From Oscillospiraceae bacterium (GTDB lineage: Bacteria; Bacillota; Clostridia; Oscillospirales; Oscillospiraceae): 64,000 bases of DNA. Position 1 is the stretch's first letter, and every line of letters starts with the position of its first letter. The translations under genes and the position numbers were made by a program. Location: positions 43,631 through 107,630 of the forward strand of contig JAAWCD010000003.1 of NCBI GenBank assembly GCA_022793095.1, read 5' to 3'. The notes under the pieces are model-generated. The model worked only from the letters and a program-made list of their open reading frames with translations, was not told the DNA's origin and did no database searches. Below are positions 44,911 to 54,244 of this stretch, in pieces.

Positions 44911-45969
44911 TCATTTGTGCTGTGCCAACAGCCAGGCGAGGGCGTCCGGATGCTGTTCCACAATGGTCTGATAGCTCTCGCCGTGGGCGACGCCGTCAAA
45001 ATAAGTAAATTCGCAATCCTTGGCGCCCGCTTCCTTCATGCAGGCTTCCATATACTCCGTGTAGGCCACTGGAGCCATGGCGTCATCTCTGGAATGGAAC
45101 ATCCGGATGGGCATGTCCCTCAGCGCCTGGGCGTAGTCCTCCATGGCGCCCTTCCACTCCTCCTCTGGGGTGCCGGTTTTCAGCACGTCGCCGTCAAAGG
45201 CGGGGGCGATGATGCCCACCGGGAAGCTGTAGCGGGCGTCGGGGTACACACCGGCGGAGGCCAGGAAAGCGGCAAAACGGTCCGGGTGGGCGGCGGCGGT
45301 AGACCAGGAGCCCATGCCGCCCATGGATGTGCCGGTCAGGTAGATCCGGTTCTTGTCCACGCTGTAATTGGCCTCCACATCATCCAGCGCGTCCATGACG
45401 CAGTTGGAATCCAGGAAAAAGCCGTACTTGGGATGCTGCTGAGGGGCCACGACGATCACATCCTCAATCTCGCCGGTCAGTTGCTTGTCCACCCAGACCT
45501 GGGCCTGGAGCTGCTCCAGCTGAGAAGAGTTGTCGGTGCCCCGGTTTCCGCCTCCGTGGAGGGCCACCACCACGGGATATTCCTTTTCCTTGTCATAGTT
45601 TGCGGGAACGTAGAGGCGGTAACCGTAAACGGTGTCCTCTTCCGCGTCATACACCCGGCGGGCCTGGAACAGGGACTCGTAATCGTTGATGGTGACGGTG
45701 GCGCTTTCCTGGTCCCAGGACACCTTCGCGCCCAGGGCCTCGCTGACCGCCCGGGCCGGGAGGTAGGTGGTGCCGCCGGACACAAACGCCTCCACCGGAG
45801 CCCCGTTCACGTCCGTCAGCGCCAGCGCTTCGCCATTCACCAGCACCTTGACGCCGCTGGAGATGTCTAAAGTTCCGTTTTGCAGCGCCAGGGCCGGCCC
45901 CACCAGGGTGAACGCCAGCCCGCAGGTGAGGACGCCGGAGACAAAGCCTTGCATACGTTTGTTTTTCAT
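44911..45969 (-). CDS. Secreted esterase with stalk domain
   Basis: A 352-residue exported hydrolase. Signal peptide 1-29, copper-amine-oxidase-like stalk 35-95 (GGTTYLPARAVSEALG) and a PHB-depolymerase/feruloyl-esterase-like alpha/beta-hydrolase (about 105-352). The oxyanion region is VVALHGGGNRG near 135, the nucleophile is Ser215 in GTSMGG and the His is near VAHGESY at 333. Its stalk is of the same type as in the two esterases at 1-3354. It is third in the dehydratase operon, suggesting it releases an ester-linked acid that the TRAP system then imports. Confidence 0.9.
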   Translation of the reverse strand: MKNKRMQGFVSGVLTCGLAFTLVGPALALQNGTLDISSGVKVLVNGEALALTDVNGAPVEAFVSGGTTYLPARAVSEALGAKVSWDQESATVTINDYESLFQARRVYDAEEDTVYGYRLYVPANYDKEKEYPVVVALHGGGNRGTDNSSQLEQLQAQVWVDKQLTGEIEDVIVVAPQQHPKYGFFLDSNCVMDALDDVEANYSVDKNRIYLTGTSMGGMGSWSTAAAHPDRFAAFLASAGVYPDARYSFPVGIIAPAFDGDVLKTGTPEEEWKGAMEDYAQALRDMPIRMFHSRDDAMAPVAYTEYMEACMKEAGAKDCEFTYFDGVAHGESYQTIVEQHPDALAWLLAQHK

Positions 45970-45986
45970 CGTTTTCTCCCTCTTTT

Positions 45987-47267
45987 CTATTCTTTATTCC
46001 GTTCCAACAGCTGCTGAATAAACCGTTCGGTATCGGCGTACTGCTTTTCCAGGCTTTCATCCGGGTCGATGAGCAGCATGGGAATTCCGTGCTGGTCAAA
46101 ATACTCCTTATAGGTTTCCCGCATGGTGCCCAGCTCGGCGGTGTTGAAGCACAGCAGGCCGGCCATTTGCCGCTTGTGCATCACCGCGCCCTGGCAGCCG
46201 GCGAATTTCGCGTTGAGGAAATCCCACTCCGGCCCCTCGTAGTTGCCCTGGAACAGCTTGTGGGCCACCATGGCCCCCAGCGGGTCGCCGCTATTGGTCC
46301 GGGGATAGGCGTCCGCACCCAGGTTCATGTACCAGCTGGCGGTGAACACCGCGCCGTATTTCTCCTCAAAGGCCCGGTAATAGCTCATGTTGGTGTACCA
46401 GGCCCCCTTGCACCAGTAGAGGCGGAGCCGCTCGTTGGGGCACAGGCCCAGGCCCGCCTCCACCCGCTCTTTGATCTCATTGTAGTAGATCTCCAGCACC
46501 TCGGCCACGCCGGGCTCGCCCTGATGCTGGTGGGTGGAGTAGACATTGACGCTGTCCATGATGCCCACCGGCGTGGGATGGCTCCGGGCGATCAGGTCCC
46601 GGATTTTTCGCTCCCAGTGGCACATCTCGTTGACCCAGTCGTTGACCTCCTCCAGACGGCTCATCCGGAATTCCTTTCCGGTGTGGACCTCCAGGAAGCG
46701 GATCAGATCCTTGTGCTGGCTGACGTAGTGCTCCAGCTCCCGCCGGTTCATCACCTCGTCCCAGTTGTCCTCGTGCTTCTTCCACCAGTTGGGATATTTG
46801 GGGTAGAAGGGCATGGTGGAAGCCCGCTCCAGGAAGAACAGCGGCTTTTTGTTGATCTCACAGAGCTTTTGCAGCAGACGGTTGTTGCCGATGCACTCGA
46901 ACTGGCGGATGACCAGACCGGCGAATTCCGGCAGGCAGTCCAGGTCCGGCATGTTCACCGGCCGGCACTGGCCGCACCGGCCGATGCTGGCCAGCTGCTT
47001 CCGCATGGTTTCCTTCCGCTCCGCGGCGTGCTCGTCCTGGAGCTCCCCCACGAAGTAGTAGGCGGAGGGGCCGTCCAGTTCAATGTACGGAATGTCCATG
47101 GCCTGGAAAATCTCCAGGGGACAGTAGTTATTGACCAGCCAGGGAAGCTCTCCCTCCGCGATGCGCCGCTTGGTGTCCTCCAGCCAACGGGCCACATAGG
47201 CGTCGTTGGCGGCCACAGTTTTGGGCGTCACCAGCAAGTCTTTGGTCAGCATGGAATCCTGTGCCAT
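45987..47267 (-). CDS. 2-hydroxyacyl-CoA dehydratase subunit, first type
   Basis: A 426-residue subunit of the 2-hydroxyacyl-CoA dehydratase/benzoyl-CoA reductase superfamily (HgdA/B, BcrB/C-like). The family layout is seen: an N-terminal Rossmann-like half with conserved Cys in RCGQCR near 96, a central LEVHTGKEFRMSRLEEVNDWV, and a C-terminal half with CFNTAELGTMRETY. These enzymes remove water from 2-hydroxyacyl-CoAs using a ketyl radical and a [4Fe-4S] cluster. They need an ATP-dependent activator, which is not in the window. AAGGAGG precedes the ATG. Confidence 0.85.
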   Translation of the reverse strand: MAQDSMLTKDLLVTPKTVAANDAYVARWLEDTKRRIAEGELPWLVNNYCPLEIFQAMDIPYIELDGPSAYYFVGELQDEHAAERKETMRKQLASIGRCGQCRPVNMPDLDCLPEFAGLVIRQFECIGNNRLLQKLCEINKKPLFFLERASTMPFYPKYPNWWKKHEDNWDEVMNRRELEHYVSQHKDLIRFLEVHTGKEFRMSRLEEVNDWVNEMCHWERKIRDLIARSHPTPVGIMDSVNVYSTHQHQGEPGVAEVLEIYYNEIKERVEAGLGLCPNERLRLYWCKGAWYTNMSYYRAFEEKYGAVFTASWYMNLGADAYPRTNSGDPLGAMVAHKLFQGNYEGPEWDFLNAKFAGCQGAVMHKRQMAGLLCFNTAELGTMRETYKEYFDQHGIPMLLIDPDESLEKQYADTERFIQQLLERNKE

Positions 47268-47283
47268 TATAGTCCCTCCTTTC

Positions 47284-48426
47284 TTACAGCTTGTCCAGGA
47301 ACGCGCGGACTTGTTCCCGCACATCGTCCTGGTTGGTCATGAGGTATGGCTGGTCCAGCAGCTCCAGGGTCCTGTGTCCCTGTGCCTGGAACGCGTGAAC
47401 CTGGTCCACGTAATCCCAGAGCCCATGAGCGTCGTTTTCCAGTACGTAGAAAATCACACCGTCCGAGGAAATTTCCTCCACCTTCCGCTTGCAGTAATCG
47501 CACCGGGCATTGGCCGGGAAGAAAATGGCACCGCAGGGAGCTTTGTAGTGATACCGCTGAGCAATGGCCTCTATCTGGTCCGGGAAGCGTTTGGTGTCCA
47601 CCAGGTCCTCGAAGGATCGGCTGCCCCAGCAGTTGTCCTCGTTGACGATCACAGCGCCGCAGTCCTCCACCAGCTGGTAGAATTGGAGGTTATCCACCGG
47701 ACTGCCCTCCACGAAAATGCGTTTGCCGGACAGCTTAGGCCGCTGACTGGCGTCCCGAAGGAAGGCTTCCAGCAGGTCGTTATACTCATCCTTGTCCATA
47801 AAATAGGACGCGCCCAGAATTTGCAGGGCATCACAGCCGGAGAGCTTCTGCTCATCCCGCAGGCGCTGGACTTCCCCGACCAGGGTCCGGGTCCGGTTGC
47901 ACATGGCAATGGCGTCGTTCAAGCGGCGGGAAGAAATTGGGTAGCCGGACCAGCTTTCCAGCTGAGCGGAAAATTCCCGGAGGGTTTCCTGGTGGTACTC
48001 CACGCTGTTGTGTGCCCAGGACTGGAATTCTTCAATGAAATACAGCTCCGGAATCCGATTTGTATCCGGCCAAAGCTCCTGAATCATATGTAAGTGGGAG
48101 TACTGGGTCTGAATGGTGTTGCGGGAGTTGTGGGGCAGAACCAGATAGTCCAAGTAGTCATACCCCCCGGTCATCAGGTCGTTGAGCGTCGTGTTGACAA
48201 AACCCTCGGTGTACTTATTGACATTGAAGACCGAGGTGATGTCCCTGGTCTCTCCGCCCGGCGTGCCGGCCAGCCGGACCGGCAGCATGCCCGCCGCCCA
48301 GATCAGTTCCTCTGGTACAGAGTTACAGATGTAGCCCACCACCTTGCGGCCTCTGGACTTCCAGGCACGAGCGGTCAGATGCCGGTCCTGGTAATGGCCT
48401 TTGATGGTTTCCAATGGATTTGGCAT
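47284..48426 (-). CDS. 2-hydroxyacyl-CoA dehydratase subunit, second type
   Basis: A 380-residue HgdB/FldC-like subunit, first gene of the six-gene operon. Typical motifs: VGYICNSVPEELIWAAGMLPVRLAG near 33, VLPHNSRNTIQTQ near 95 and the C-terminal PCGAIFFPANARCDYCKRKVEEI (near 300) with Cys ligands. The start at 48426 has GGAAGAGG upstream; a longer frame from 48690 runs back through the promoter and the LysR gene's leader. It pairs with the 45987-47267 product, 16 bp downstream, to form the heterodimer. Confidence 0.87.
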   Translation of the reverse strand: MPNPLETIKGHYQDRHLTARAWKSRGRKVVGYICNSVPEELIWAAGMLPVRLAGTPGGETRDITSVFNVNKYTEGFVNTTLNDLMTGGYDYLDYLVLPHNSRNTIQTQYSHLHMIQELWPDTNRIPELYFIEEFQSWAHNSVEYHQETLREFSAQLESWSGYPISSRRLNDAIAMCNRTRTLVGEVQRLRDEQKLSGCDALQILGASYFMDKDEYNDLLEAFLRDASQRPKLSGKRIFVEGSPVDNLQFYQLVEDCGAVIVNEDNCWGSRSFEDLVDTKRFPDQIEAIAQRYHYKAPCGAIFFPANARCDYCKRKVEEISSDGVIFYVLENDAHGLWDYVDQVHAFQAQGHRTLELLDQPYLMTNQDDVREQVRAFLDKL

Positions 48427-48498
48427 AGCCCTCTTCCTTTCTACTGTGAAATTTGCATAGACAATGGAAGCTTCGCGCGCGGCTTTTATCTGTATTGC

Positions 48499-48528
48499 AT
48501 CGTACGCCAAATATGATATAATGTCCAA
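48499..48528 (-). promoter_or_regulatory. Promoter of dehydratase operon
   Basis: Minus-strand TTGGAC (48523-48528), an 18-bp spacer and TACGAT (48499-48504), in the shared TATATATTGGACAT context. Confidence 0.68.
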
Positions 48529-48549
48529 TATATATACTAAAATAACTTG

Positions 48550-48564
48550 ATAGCTTGTAGCTAT
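48550..48564. promoter_or_regulatory. LysR-type box 3 (ATAG-N7-CTAT)
   Basis: ATAGCTTGTAGCTAT, a perfect 5-bp-arm dyad 21 bp upstream of the dehydratase -35 and 47 bp before the lysR-type gene. Confidence 0.7.
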
Positions 48565-48610
48565 TGCAAAATGTGCCTTGACCGGTATCAAACGAAGGGA
48601 ATGTGATTTT

Positions 48611-49531
48611 ATGGATTTGCAGCAGTTGGAATACTTTCGGACCGTAGCCCGCATCGGGAATATGACAAAGGCGGCCAATGATCTGCACATTGCTCAGCCT
48701 TCCCTCAGCGTATCCATTGCCAAGTTGGAGGCAGAGCTTGGCGTTCAGCTGTTCGACCGGGTTTCCGGGCGCATCCGGCTCAACCAGATCGGACAGCGGT
48801 TTTACCGGCAGACAGATCGGATTTTCCTTGCGGTTCAGGACGCCCAGCAGGAGGTGGCGGACTACTCCAGCCACGCCTCCAAAACAGTCCATCTGGCTGT
48901 CACCTCCAGCGACCTGTGTACGGGGCTGTTCGTGAGCTTTATGGCGGACCATAAAGACTTTCGCATCCATCATTTTATGCACACGGAAATGAACGCCCTT
49001 TCCCTTCTGGAGGAAGGTCAGGTGGACTTTGTCATCGCCACCACGCCGCTGTATTCGCCGCTGATCGAGTGGCAGACACTGATTGAGGAACGGTTGGTGG
49101 TACTGGCCAGCCAGGACAATCCACTGGCGAAGGAATCCCTCATTCAGCTGGAACGATTGAAGCAGCAGCAATTTGTTGTCACCCGGTCCGCTTTTCATCC
49201 GGACATCGAATACGCCGGTTTCTTCCGGGAGGCCCAGTTCCAGCCGGAGGCCAGCTTTACCACCAATGAATTTGAAACCATGGTGGCTATGGTGGAATTG
49301 GACGTGGGTATCGCCATTGTTTCGGAGGAAACAGCGAACAAGCTGCTGTCCAACTCCAAGCGGCGGCTGACGGCGGTACGGATGGATATGGATTATAAAG
49401 GCCGCACCATTGGCGTGGCGCGGCTGAAGGGTCATTATTTTACCCGGGCGGTCCAGGAGTTTTTTGATTATACGGTCCAGTACTATAAAACGGAACGGCC
49501 TTCCCATATTGAACCGGCAGACAAAGCTTGA
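48611..49531 (+). CDS. LysR-family transcriptional regulator
   Basis: A 306-residue regulator. The winged HTH (1-60) reads MDLQQLEYFRTVARIGNMTKAANDLHIAQPSLS..., and the effector-binding domain (about 90-295) has LLEEGQVDFVIATTPL and a C-terminal VGIAIVSEE. It is divergent from the dehydratase operon, the usual place for a regulator of that operon. A dyad matching LysR boxes sits between them, and two more lie between the enoate-reductase units, so it probably controls all three transcripts with a pathway acid or CoA ester as co-inducer. Confidence 0.9.
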   Translation: MDLQQLEYFRTVARIGNMTKAANDLHIAQPSLSVSIAKLEAELGVQLFDRVSGRIRLNQIGQRFYRQTDRIFLAVQDAQQEVADYSSHASKTVHLAVTSSDLCTGLFVSFMADHKDFRIHHFMHTEMNALSLLEEGQVDFVIATTPLYSPLIEWQTLIEERLVVLASQDNPLAKESLIQLERLKQQQFVVTRSAFHPDIEYAGFFREAQFQPEASFTTNEFETMVAMVELDVGIAIVSEETANKLLSNSKRRLTAVRMDMDYKGRTIGVARLKGHYFTRAVQEFFDYTVQYYKTERPSHIEPADKA

Positions 49532-49785
49532 CAGATAGTGCGGCAAAAACCACAACTGTGCAACAGGCAAAAACAGTGGTACACTCAATTTGTATTTAGG
49601 AAAGCTTTCGTCAGATGAAAGAAGCGGTACCAATCGCCTCAGCACACATCGTTGCGGCCAAAATCGCCGTTGGCTTCGTTAAAAAAGCTTGAAATACATC
49701 TGGCATGCCAGGCTGAGAATCCACGAGTGCTTTCCGCATTGACACCTCATAAAAGGGGCCAGCGTAAGGGCCGCACAACAGCACA
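49532..49785. other. Gap between lysR-type gene and tRNA genes
   Basis: 254 bp; no supported gene. Scattered A/T stretches and no recognised attachment site or integrase remnant despite the tRNA neighbourhood. Confidence 0.4.
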
Positions 49786-49817
49786 AAACCCTTGGAACCT
49801 TACAGTTCCAAGGGTTT
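49786..49817 (-). terminator. Terminator of tRNA-Ser pair
   Basis: 13-bp perfect stem (49786-49798 and 49805-49817), directly after the first tRNA gene on the minus strand. Confidence 0.75.
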
Positions 49818-49821
49818 GCGT

Positions 49822-49912
49822 TGGCGGAGAAGGAGGGATTTGAACCCTCGCGACGGTCACCCGCCCTACGCCCTTAGCAGGGGCGCCTCTTCGGCCACTT
49901 GAGTACTTCTCC
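49822..49912 (-). tRNA. tRNA-Ser (GCT)
   Basis: Minus-strand cloverleaf with a long variable arm as in serine tRNAs. The acceptor starts GGAGAAG and ends CTTCTCCGCCA with CCA encoded. The anticodon loop CTGCTAA gives GCT (codons AGC/AGT), and the T-arm has GGTTCAAATCC. Confidence 0.93.
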
Positions 49913-49974
49913 ATACCGAAAATCAATGCCTCTATTCACTTGCACATTCTGATCCTGTCTTTTCTTCAGACAAG

Positions 49975-50061
49975 TGGCGGAGAGAGTGGGATTCGAACCC
50001 ACGGCTCTTTCGAGTCACTGGTTTTCAAGACCAGCTCCTTAAACCACTCGGACACCTCTCC
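49975..50061 (-). tRNA. tRNA-Ser (TGA)
   Basis: Minus-strand serine tRNA: acceptor GGAGAGG...CTCTCCGCCA, anticodon loop CTTGAAA gives TGA (codon TCA), long variable arm, T-arm GGTTCGAATCC. It lies 62 bp upstream of the GCT gene, probably in one transcript. Confidence 0.93.
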
Positions 50062-50193
50062 ACAGGAAGACAGCATTCCAGATGCGAGTATTATTCTAGC
50101 ACACACCATACAAAAAGTCAAGCATAAAAATAGGACTTCACGCACGTGCCCGAGATTGAGCCGGGCATCCGGAAAACCGCCCTGCTCCAGCCA

Positions 50194-50221
50194 AAGGGCC
50201 GGTGCGAAAGCACCGGCCCTT
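50194..50221 (-). terminator. Terminator of nifJ
   Basis: AAGGGCCGGTGC-GAAA-GCACCGGCCCTT, a 12-bp stem with a GAAA loop, 28 bp beyond the stop codon. Confidence 0.8.
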
Positions 50222-50249
50222 GCCATCTCGCAGAAGCGCAAACGCTCCC

Positions 50250-53200
50250 TTATTCCTCGTAAAGCTTGGTCAGTTTCTCCAAACGCTCAAACTTGTCTGC
50301 GGCGTTCTTCTCCGCCTGAGCGAACAGCTCCTTGGCCCGCTCGGGGAAGGCCAGCTCCAGGGAGGAGTAACGAACCTCGCCCTTGATAAAGTCCAGATAG
50401 CTGGACGTGGGGGCCTTGGAATCCAGGGTGAACGGATTCTTGCCCTCAGTCTTCAGCGCCGGGTTATACCGGAACAGGTTCCAGTAGCCCGCCTCAACTG
50501 CGTGCTTCATCTCGGCCATGGAGCTGCCCATGCCCACACGCAGGCCATGGTTGATGCAGGGCGCGTAAGCGATTACCAGAGAGGGACCGTCATAGGCCTC
50601 GGCCTCCGCGATGGCGTTCAGCGCCTGCTGATAGTTGGCGCCCATGGCGATCTGAGCCACGTACACATAGCCGTACTGCATGGCAATCTGAGCCAGATCC
50701 TTCTTCTTCACCGCCTTGCCGGCCGCGGCAAACTGAGCCACCGCGCCGGTGGGCGTGGCCTTGGAGGCCTGTCCGCCAGTGTTGGAATAAACCTCGGTGT
50801 CGAAGACAAACACGTTCACGTTCTCGCCGGAGGCCAGCACGTGGTCCACGCCGCCGTAGCCGATGTCGTAGGCCCAGCCGTCGCCGCCGAAGATCCAGAA
50901 GGACTTCTTGGTCAGGCAGTCCTTCTCCGCCAGGATCTCGCCCGCCAGCGTGCAGGCGTCGCAGTCGCAGTGGGTCTCGCCCGCGCTCTTGCGCTCCTGG
51001 CTGTGGGCCAGCATCTGACCGGCCTGCTCCGCGCCGAAGTGAGCCTTGGCGCCGTCGCTGCTCAGGAAGCTGATGCAGTCATCGACGGTCATCCGGTTCT
51101 CTTCCAGAGCGGCCACAAAGGCTTCCGCCGCCGCGGCGTTGGCCGCGCTGTCGTTCATGGTATCCAGCCACTTCTGGCCGGCTTCCTTCAGTTCGGGGCA
51201 GCAGTAGGGGACCGCGATCAGGGCACGGGTCTTCTCCTCCAGGCGGGCGCGGCGCTGGGTGACCGCCAGGTGCATGCCGAAGCCGAACTCGGCGTTGTCC
51301 TCAAACAGGGAGTTCTCCCAAGCGGGACCATGGCCCTTCTTGTTGACCGTGTAGGGCGTGGAGGGCGCGGAGCCGCCCCAGATGGAGGAACAGCCGGTGG
51401 CGTTGGCCACATACATCCGGTCGCCGAAGAGCTGAGTGATGAGCTTGGCGTAGGGCGTCTCGCCGCAGCCGGCGCAGGCGCCGGAGAACTCGAACAGGGG
51501 CTGCTTGAACTGAGAGCCCTTGACGGTGTTGACCTTGACGGGCAGCTCCTTGTCCGCCACATCCCGGACCGCGTAATCGAAGACCGCCTGCTGGTCCATC
51601 TGGGAGTCCAGAGGCTTCATCACAAGGGCCTTCTCCTTGGCTGGGCAGATGTTGGCACAGGAGCCGCAGCCCGTGCAGTCCAGGGGAGAAACAGCCATGG
51701 TGAAGGTGTACTCCTCGCAGCCCTTGCCGTTCATCTTCACGGCCTTGACAGCCTCGGGGGCGGCGTCCTTCTCAGCGGCGGTCATGGCGAAGGGACGGAT
51801 GACCGCGTGGGGGCAGACGTAGGCGCACTGGTTGCACTGGATGCAGTTCTCAGGAATCCAGCAGGGCACGTCCACGGCGATGCCGCGCTTCTCGAAGGCA
51901 GCAGTGCCCTGAGGCAGAGTGCCGTCCGCGCCGGGCAGCACCACGGAGACGGGCAGGGAGTCGCCCCGCATGGCGTTGGCGGGCTCCATCACGTTGGTCA
52001 CGTACTCGGCCAGGGTCTTCCGGCTGGTGTTGACAGTCTTCTCCACCGGAGCGTCCTGTGCCCCGGCCCAGCTGGCGGGAACCGCCACTTCCACCAGGGC
52101 GTTCAGGCCGGCGTCCACGGCCTGCTTGTTCATGTTGACGATCTTCTCGCCCTTGCGGCCGTAGGTGGTCTCAATGGCGTCCTTCATATACTTCACGGCG
52201 TCGTCAATGGGAATGATGTTGGCCAGCTTGAAGAAGGCGGCCTGCAAAATCATGTTGGTGCGCCCACCCAGGCCGATCTCGCGGGCCAGATGAATGGCGT
52301 CGCAGGTATAGAGCTTGACGTTGTTGTTGGCAATGTGGCGCTTGGCGGCAGCGGGCAGGCGGCGGCCCAGCTCTTCCACATCCCAGTCGCAGTTGATGAG
52401 GAGGGTGCCGCCGGGCTTCACGTCCTGAGCGATGTCATACTTCTCCATATAGGCGGGGGAGTGGCAGGCCACGAAATCCGCCTGGGAGACGTAATAGGTG
52501 GACTTGATCTCCTTGTCGCCGAAGCGCAGGTGGGAGATGGTCACGCCGCCGGACTTCTTGGAGTCGTACTGGAAGTAAGCCTGAACCTTCTTATCGGTGT
52601 GGTCGCCGATGATCTTGATGGAGTTCTTGTTGGCGCCCACGGTGCCGTCGGAGCCCAGACCCCAGAACTTGCAGGAGGTGGTGCCCGCGGGAACCACGTC
52701 AGGCTCCTCGGTGATGGGCAGGGACAGGTTGGTCACGTCGTCCACGATGTTGATGGTAAAGCCGTTGACAGGCTTCTCCGCCTTGGCGTTGGCAAAGGCG
52801 GACAGGACGCCGCCGGGGGTGGTGTCCTTGCTGCCCAGGCCGTAGCGGCCGCCGCAGATTTTGCAGGAGGCGAACTTGGTGCCCGCGATGGCGGTCATCA
52901 CGTCCAGGTAGAGCGGCTCGGCGGGGGCGCCGGGCTCCTTGCAGCGGTCCATGACCACGATGTTCTTGCAGGTCTCGGGAATGGCAGCCAGGAAGCGGCC
53001 GGTGGCGAAGGGACGGTACAGACGGACCTTCACCAAGCCCACCTTTTCACCCTTGCTCATCAGATAGTCGATGGTCTCCTCGGCCGCGTCGCAGAGAGAG
53101 CCCATGGCGATCATGACGGTTTCGGCGTCGGGCGCGCCGTAGTAGTTGAAGAGCTTGTAGTCGGTGCCGATCTTCTCGTTCACCTGGTTCATGCAGAACT

Positions 53201-53930
53201 CCACGACCTCAGGCAGCTTCTCATAGTACTCGTTGGCAGCCTCGCGGGTCTGGAAGAAGATATCGGGGTTCTGGGCGGAGCCGCGGAGCACGGGGTGCTC
53301 GGGGTTCAGGGCACGGGCCCGGAACTTGGCCAGGGCGTCCTGGTCCACCATCTCGGCCAGATCCTTGTAGTCCCACTGAGCCACCTTGCGGATCTCGTGA
53401 GAGGTGCGGAAGCCGTCGAAGAAGTGGACGAAGGGCACGCTGCCCTTGATGGTGGCCAGATGGGCCACCGCGCCCAGGTCCATACACTCCTGGGGGTTGG
53501 TGGAGGCCAGCATGGCGTAGCCGGTCTGGCGGCAGGCCATTACGTCGGAGTGGTCGCCGAAGATGGACAGCGCGTGGGTGGCCAGCGCCCGGGCGGAGAC
53601 GTGGATAACGTTGGGCATGAGAGAGCCCGCAATCTTATACATGTTGGGGATCATGAGCAGGAGACCCTGAGACGCGGTGAACGTGGTGGTGAGCGCGCCT
53701 GCGGTGATGGAACCGTGGACCGCGCCGGCCGCGCCGCCCTCGGACTGCATTTCCGCAATGCGGGCCGTCTGGCCGAAGATGTTCTTCACCCCGTTGGCGG
53801 ACCATTTATCCGCCAGCTCGGCCATCACCGAAGAGGGGGTGATGGGGAAGATGGCGGCAACCTCTGTAAACGCGTAGCCAACGTGGGCCGCGGCAGTGTT
53901 GCCGTCCATGGTTTTCAGCTTTCTTGCCAT
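50250..53930 (-). CDS. nifJ: Pyruvate:ferredoxin (flavodoxin) oxidoreductase
   Basis: A 1226-residue single-chain enzyme that oxidises pyruvate to acetyl-CoA and CO2 while reducing ferredoxin, central to anaerobic fermentation. It has the N-terminal pyrimidine domain (MDGNTAAAHVGYAFTEVAAIFPITPSS), the CoA-binding and gamma domains, two [4Fe-4S] sites (CIQCNQCAYVCP near 690 and CTGCGSCANICP near 745) and the TPP domain (CSSIWGGSAPSTPY, then VYSNTGGQASKATPTG). The ATG at 53930 follows AAGGAGG. Its reduced ferredoxin could supply electrons for a dehydratase activator and the FeS-flavin reductases. Confidence 0.96.
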   Translation of the reverse strand: MARKLKTMDGNTAAAHVGYAFTEVAAIFPITPSSVMAELADKWSANGVKNIFGQTARIAEMQSEGGAAGAVHGSITAGALTTTFTASQGLLLMIPNMYKIAGSLMPNVIHVSARALATHALSIFGDHSDVMACRQTGYAMLASTNPQECMDLGAVAHLATIKGSVPFVHFFDGFRTSHEIRKVAQWDYKDLAEMVDQDALAKFRARALNPEHPVLRGSAQNPDIFFQTREAANEYYEKLPEVVEFCMNQVNEKIGTDYKLFNYYGAPDAETVMIAMGSLCDAAEETIDYLMSKGEKVGLVKVRLYRPFATGRFLAAIPETCKNIVVMDRCKEPGAPAEPLYLDVMTAIAGTKFASCKICGGRYGLGSKDTTPGGVLSAFANAKAEKPVNGFTINIVDDVTNLSLPITEEPDVVPAGTTSCKFWGLGSDGTVGANKNSIKIIGDHTDKKVQAYFQYDSKKSGGVTISHLRFGDKEIKSTYYVSQADFVACHSPAYMEKYDIAQDVKPGGTLLINCDWDVEELGRRLPAAAKRHIANNNVKLYTCDAIHLAREIGLGGRTNMILQAAFFKLANIIPIDDAVKYMKDAIETTYGRKGEKIVNMNKQAVDAGLNALVEVAVPASWAGAQDAPVEKTVNTSRKTLAEYVTNVMEPANAMRGDSLPVSVVLPGADGTLPQGTAAFEKRGIAVDVPCWIPENCIQCNQCAYVCPHAVIRPFAMTAAEKDAAPEAVKAVKMNGKGCEEYTFTMAVSPLDCTGCGSCANICPAKEKALVMKPLDSQMDQQAVFDYAVRDVADKELPVKVNTVKGSQFKQPLFEFSGACAGCGETPYAKLITQLFGDRMYVANATGCSSIWGGSAPSTPYTVNKKGHGPAWENSLFEDNAEFGFGMHLAVTQRRARLEEKTRALIAVPYCCPELKEAGQKWLDTMNDSAANAAAAEAFVAALEENRMTVDDCISFLSSDGAKAHFGAEQAGQMLAHSQERKSAGETHCDCDACTLAGEILAEKDCLTKKSFWIFGGDGWAYDIGYGGVDHVLASGENVNVFVFDTEVYSNTGGQASKATPTGAVAQFAAAGKAVKKKDLAQIAMQYGYVYVAQIAMGANYQQALNAIAEAEAYDGPSLVIAYAPCINHGLRVGMGSSMAEMKHAVEAGYWNLFRYNPALKTEGKNPFTLDSKAPTSSYLDFIKGEVRYSSLELAFPERAKELFAQAEKNAADKFERLEKLTKLYEE

Positions 53931-54244
53931 GCTGTGATTCCTCCTTGTAGTTAAGTGGATGGGTATCAGAGCCTGAACCCCCGCGTTTGGGCGCACGGGG
54001 CCACAGGGCGCTGCTTTCCCGTCTATCTTATCACTGATAGCGGGATTTGTAAACGTTCTGGGACAAAAGATTTTCTTTTTCTTTCCGCTGGAGCAGAAGG
54101 AGGCGGATTCCCGCCATTTTCTGCGGAAGAGGCCGAAGACCCCTTATGCTCCCAGCACAAAAAACTCGAAAAATTGCGCCCTGAGCGCTATGGATTTTAA
54201 CAGGCTGTATCTTCTATAATTGTTTCATAAGGAGGGGATAAATT
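53931..54244. other. Divergent gap between nifJ and second sigma-54 activator
   Basis: 314 bp, no gene. It carries the nifJ promoter on the minus strand and, on the plus strand, a TATAAT box near 54216-54221 with no clear -35 for the activator gene. Confidence 0.6.
54025..54053 (-). promoter_or_regulatory. nifJ promoter
   Basis: Minus-strand TTTACA (54048-54053), a 17-bp spacer and TAAGAT (54025-54030), about 95 bp before the start codon. Confidence 0.7.

Noticed and set aside
49532..49821. Integration scar next to the tRNA-Ser genes
   Set aside because: No duplicated tRNA 3' end, integrase fragment or change in gene type was found.
50202..53954. Open frame of 1250 codons opposite nifJ
   Set aside because: It is the antisense shadow of a strongly conserved 1226-residue enzyme; Gly/His/Val-rich composition, no ribosome site and no recognisable domain.
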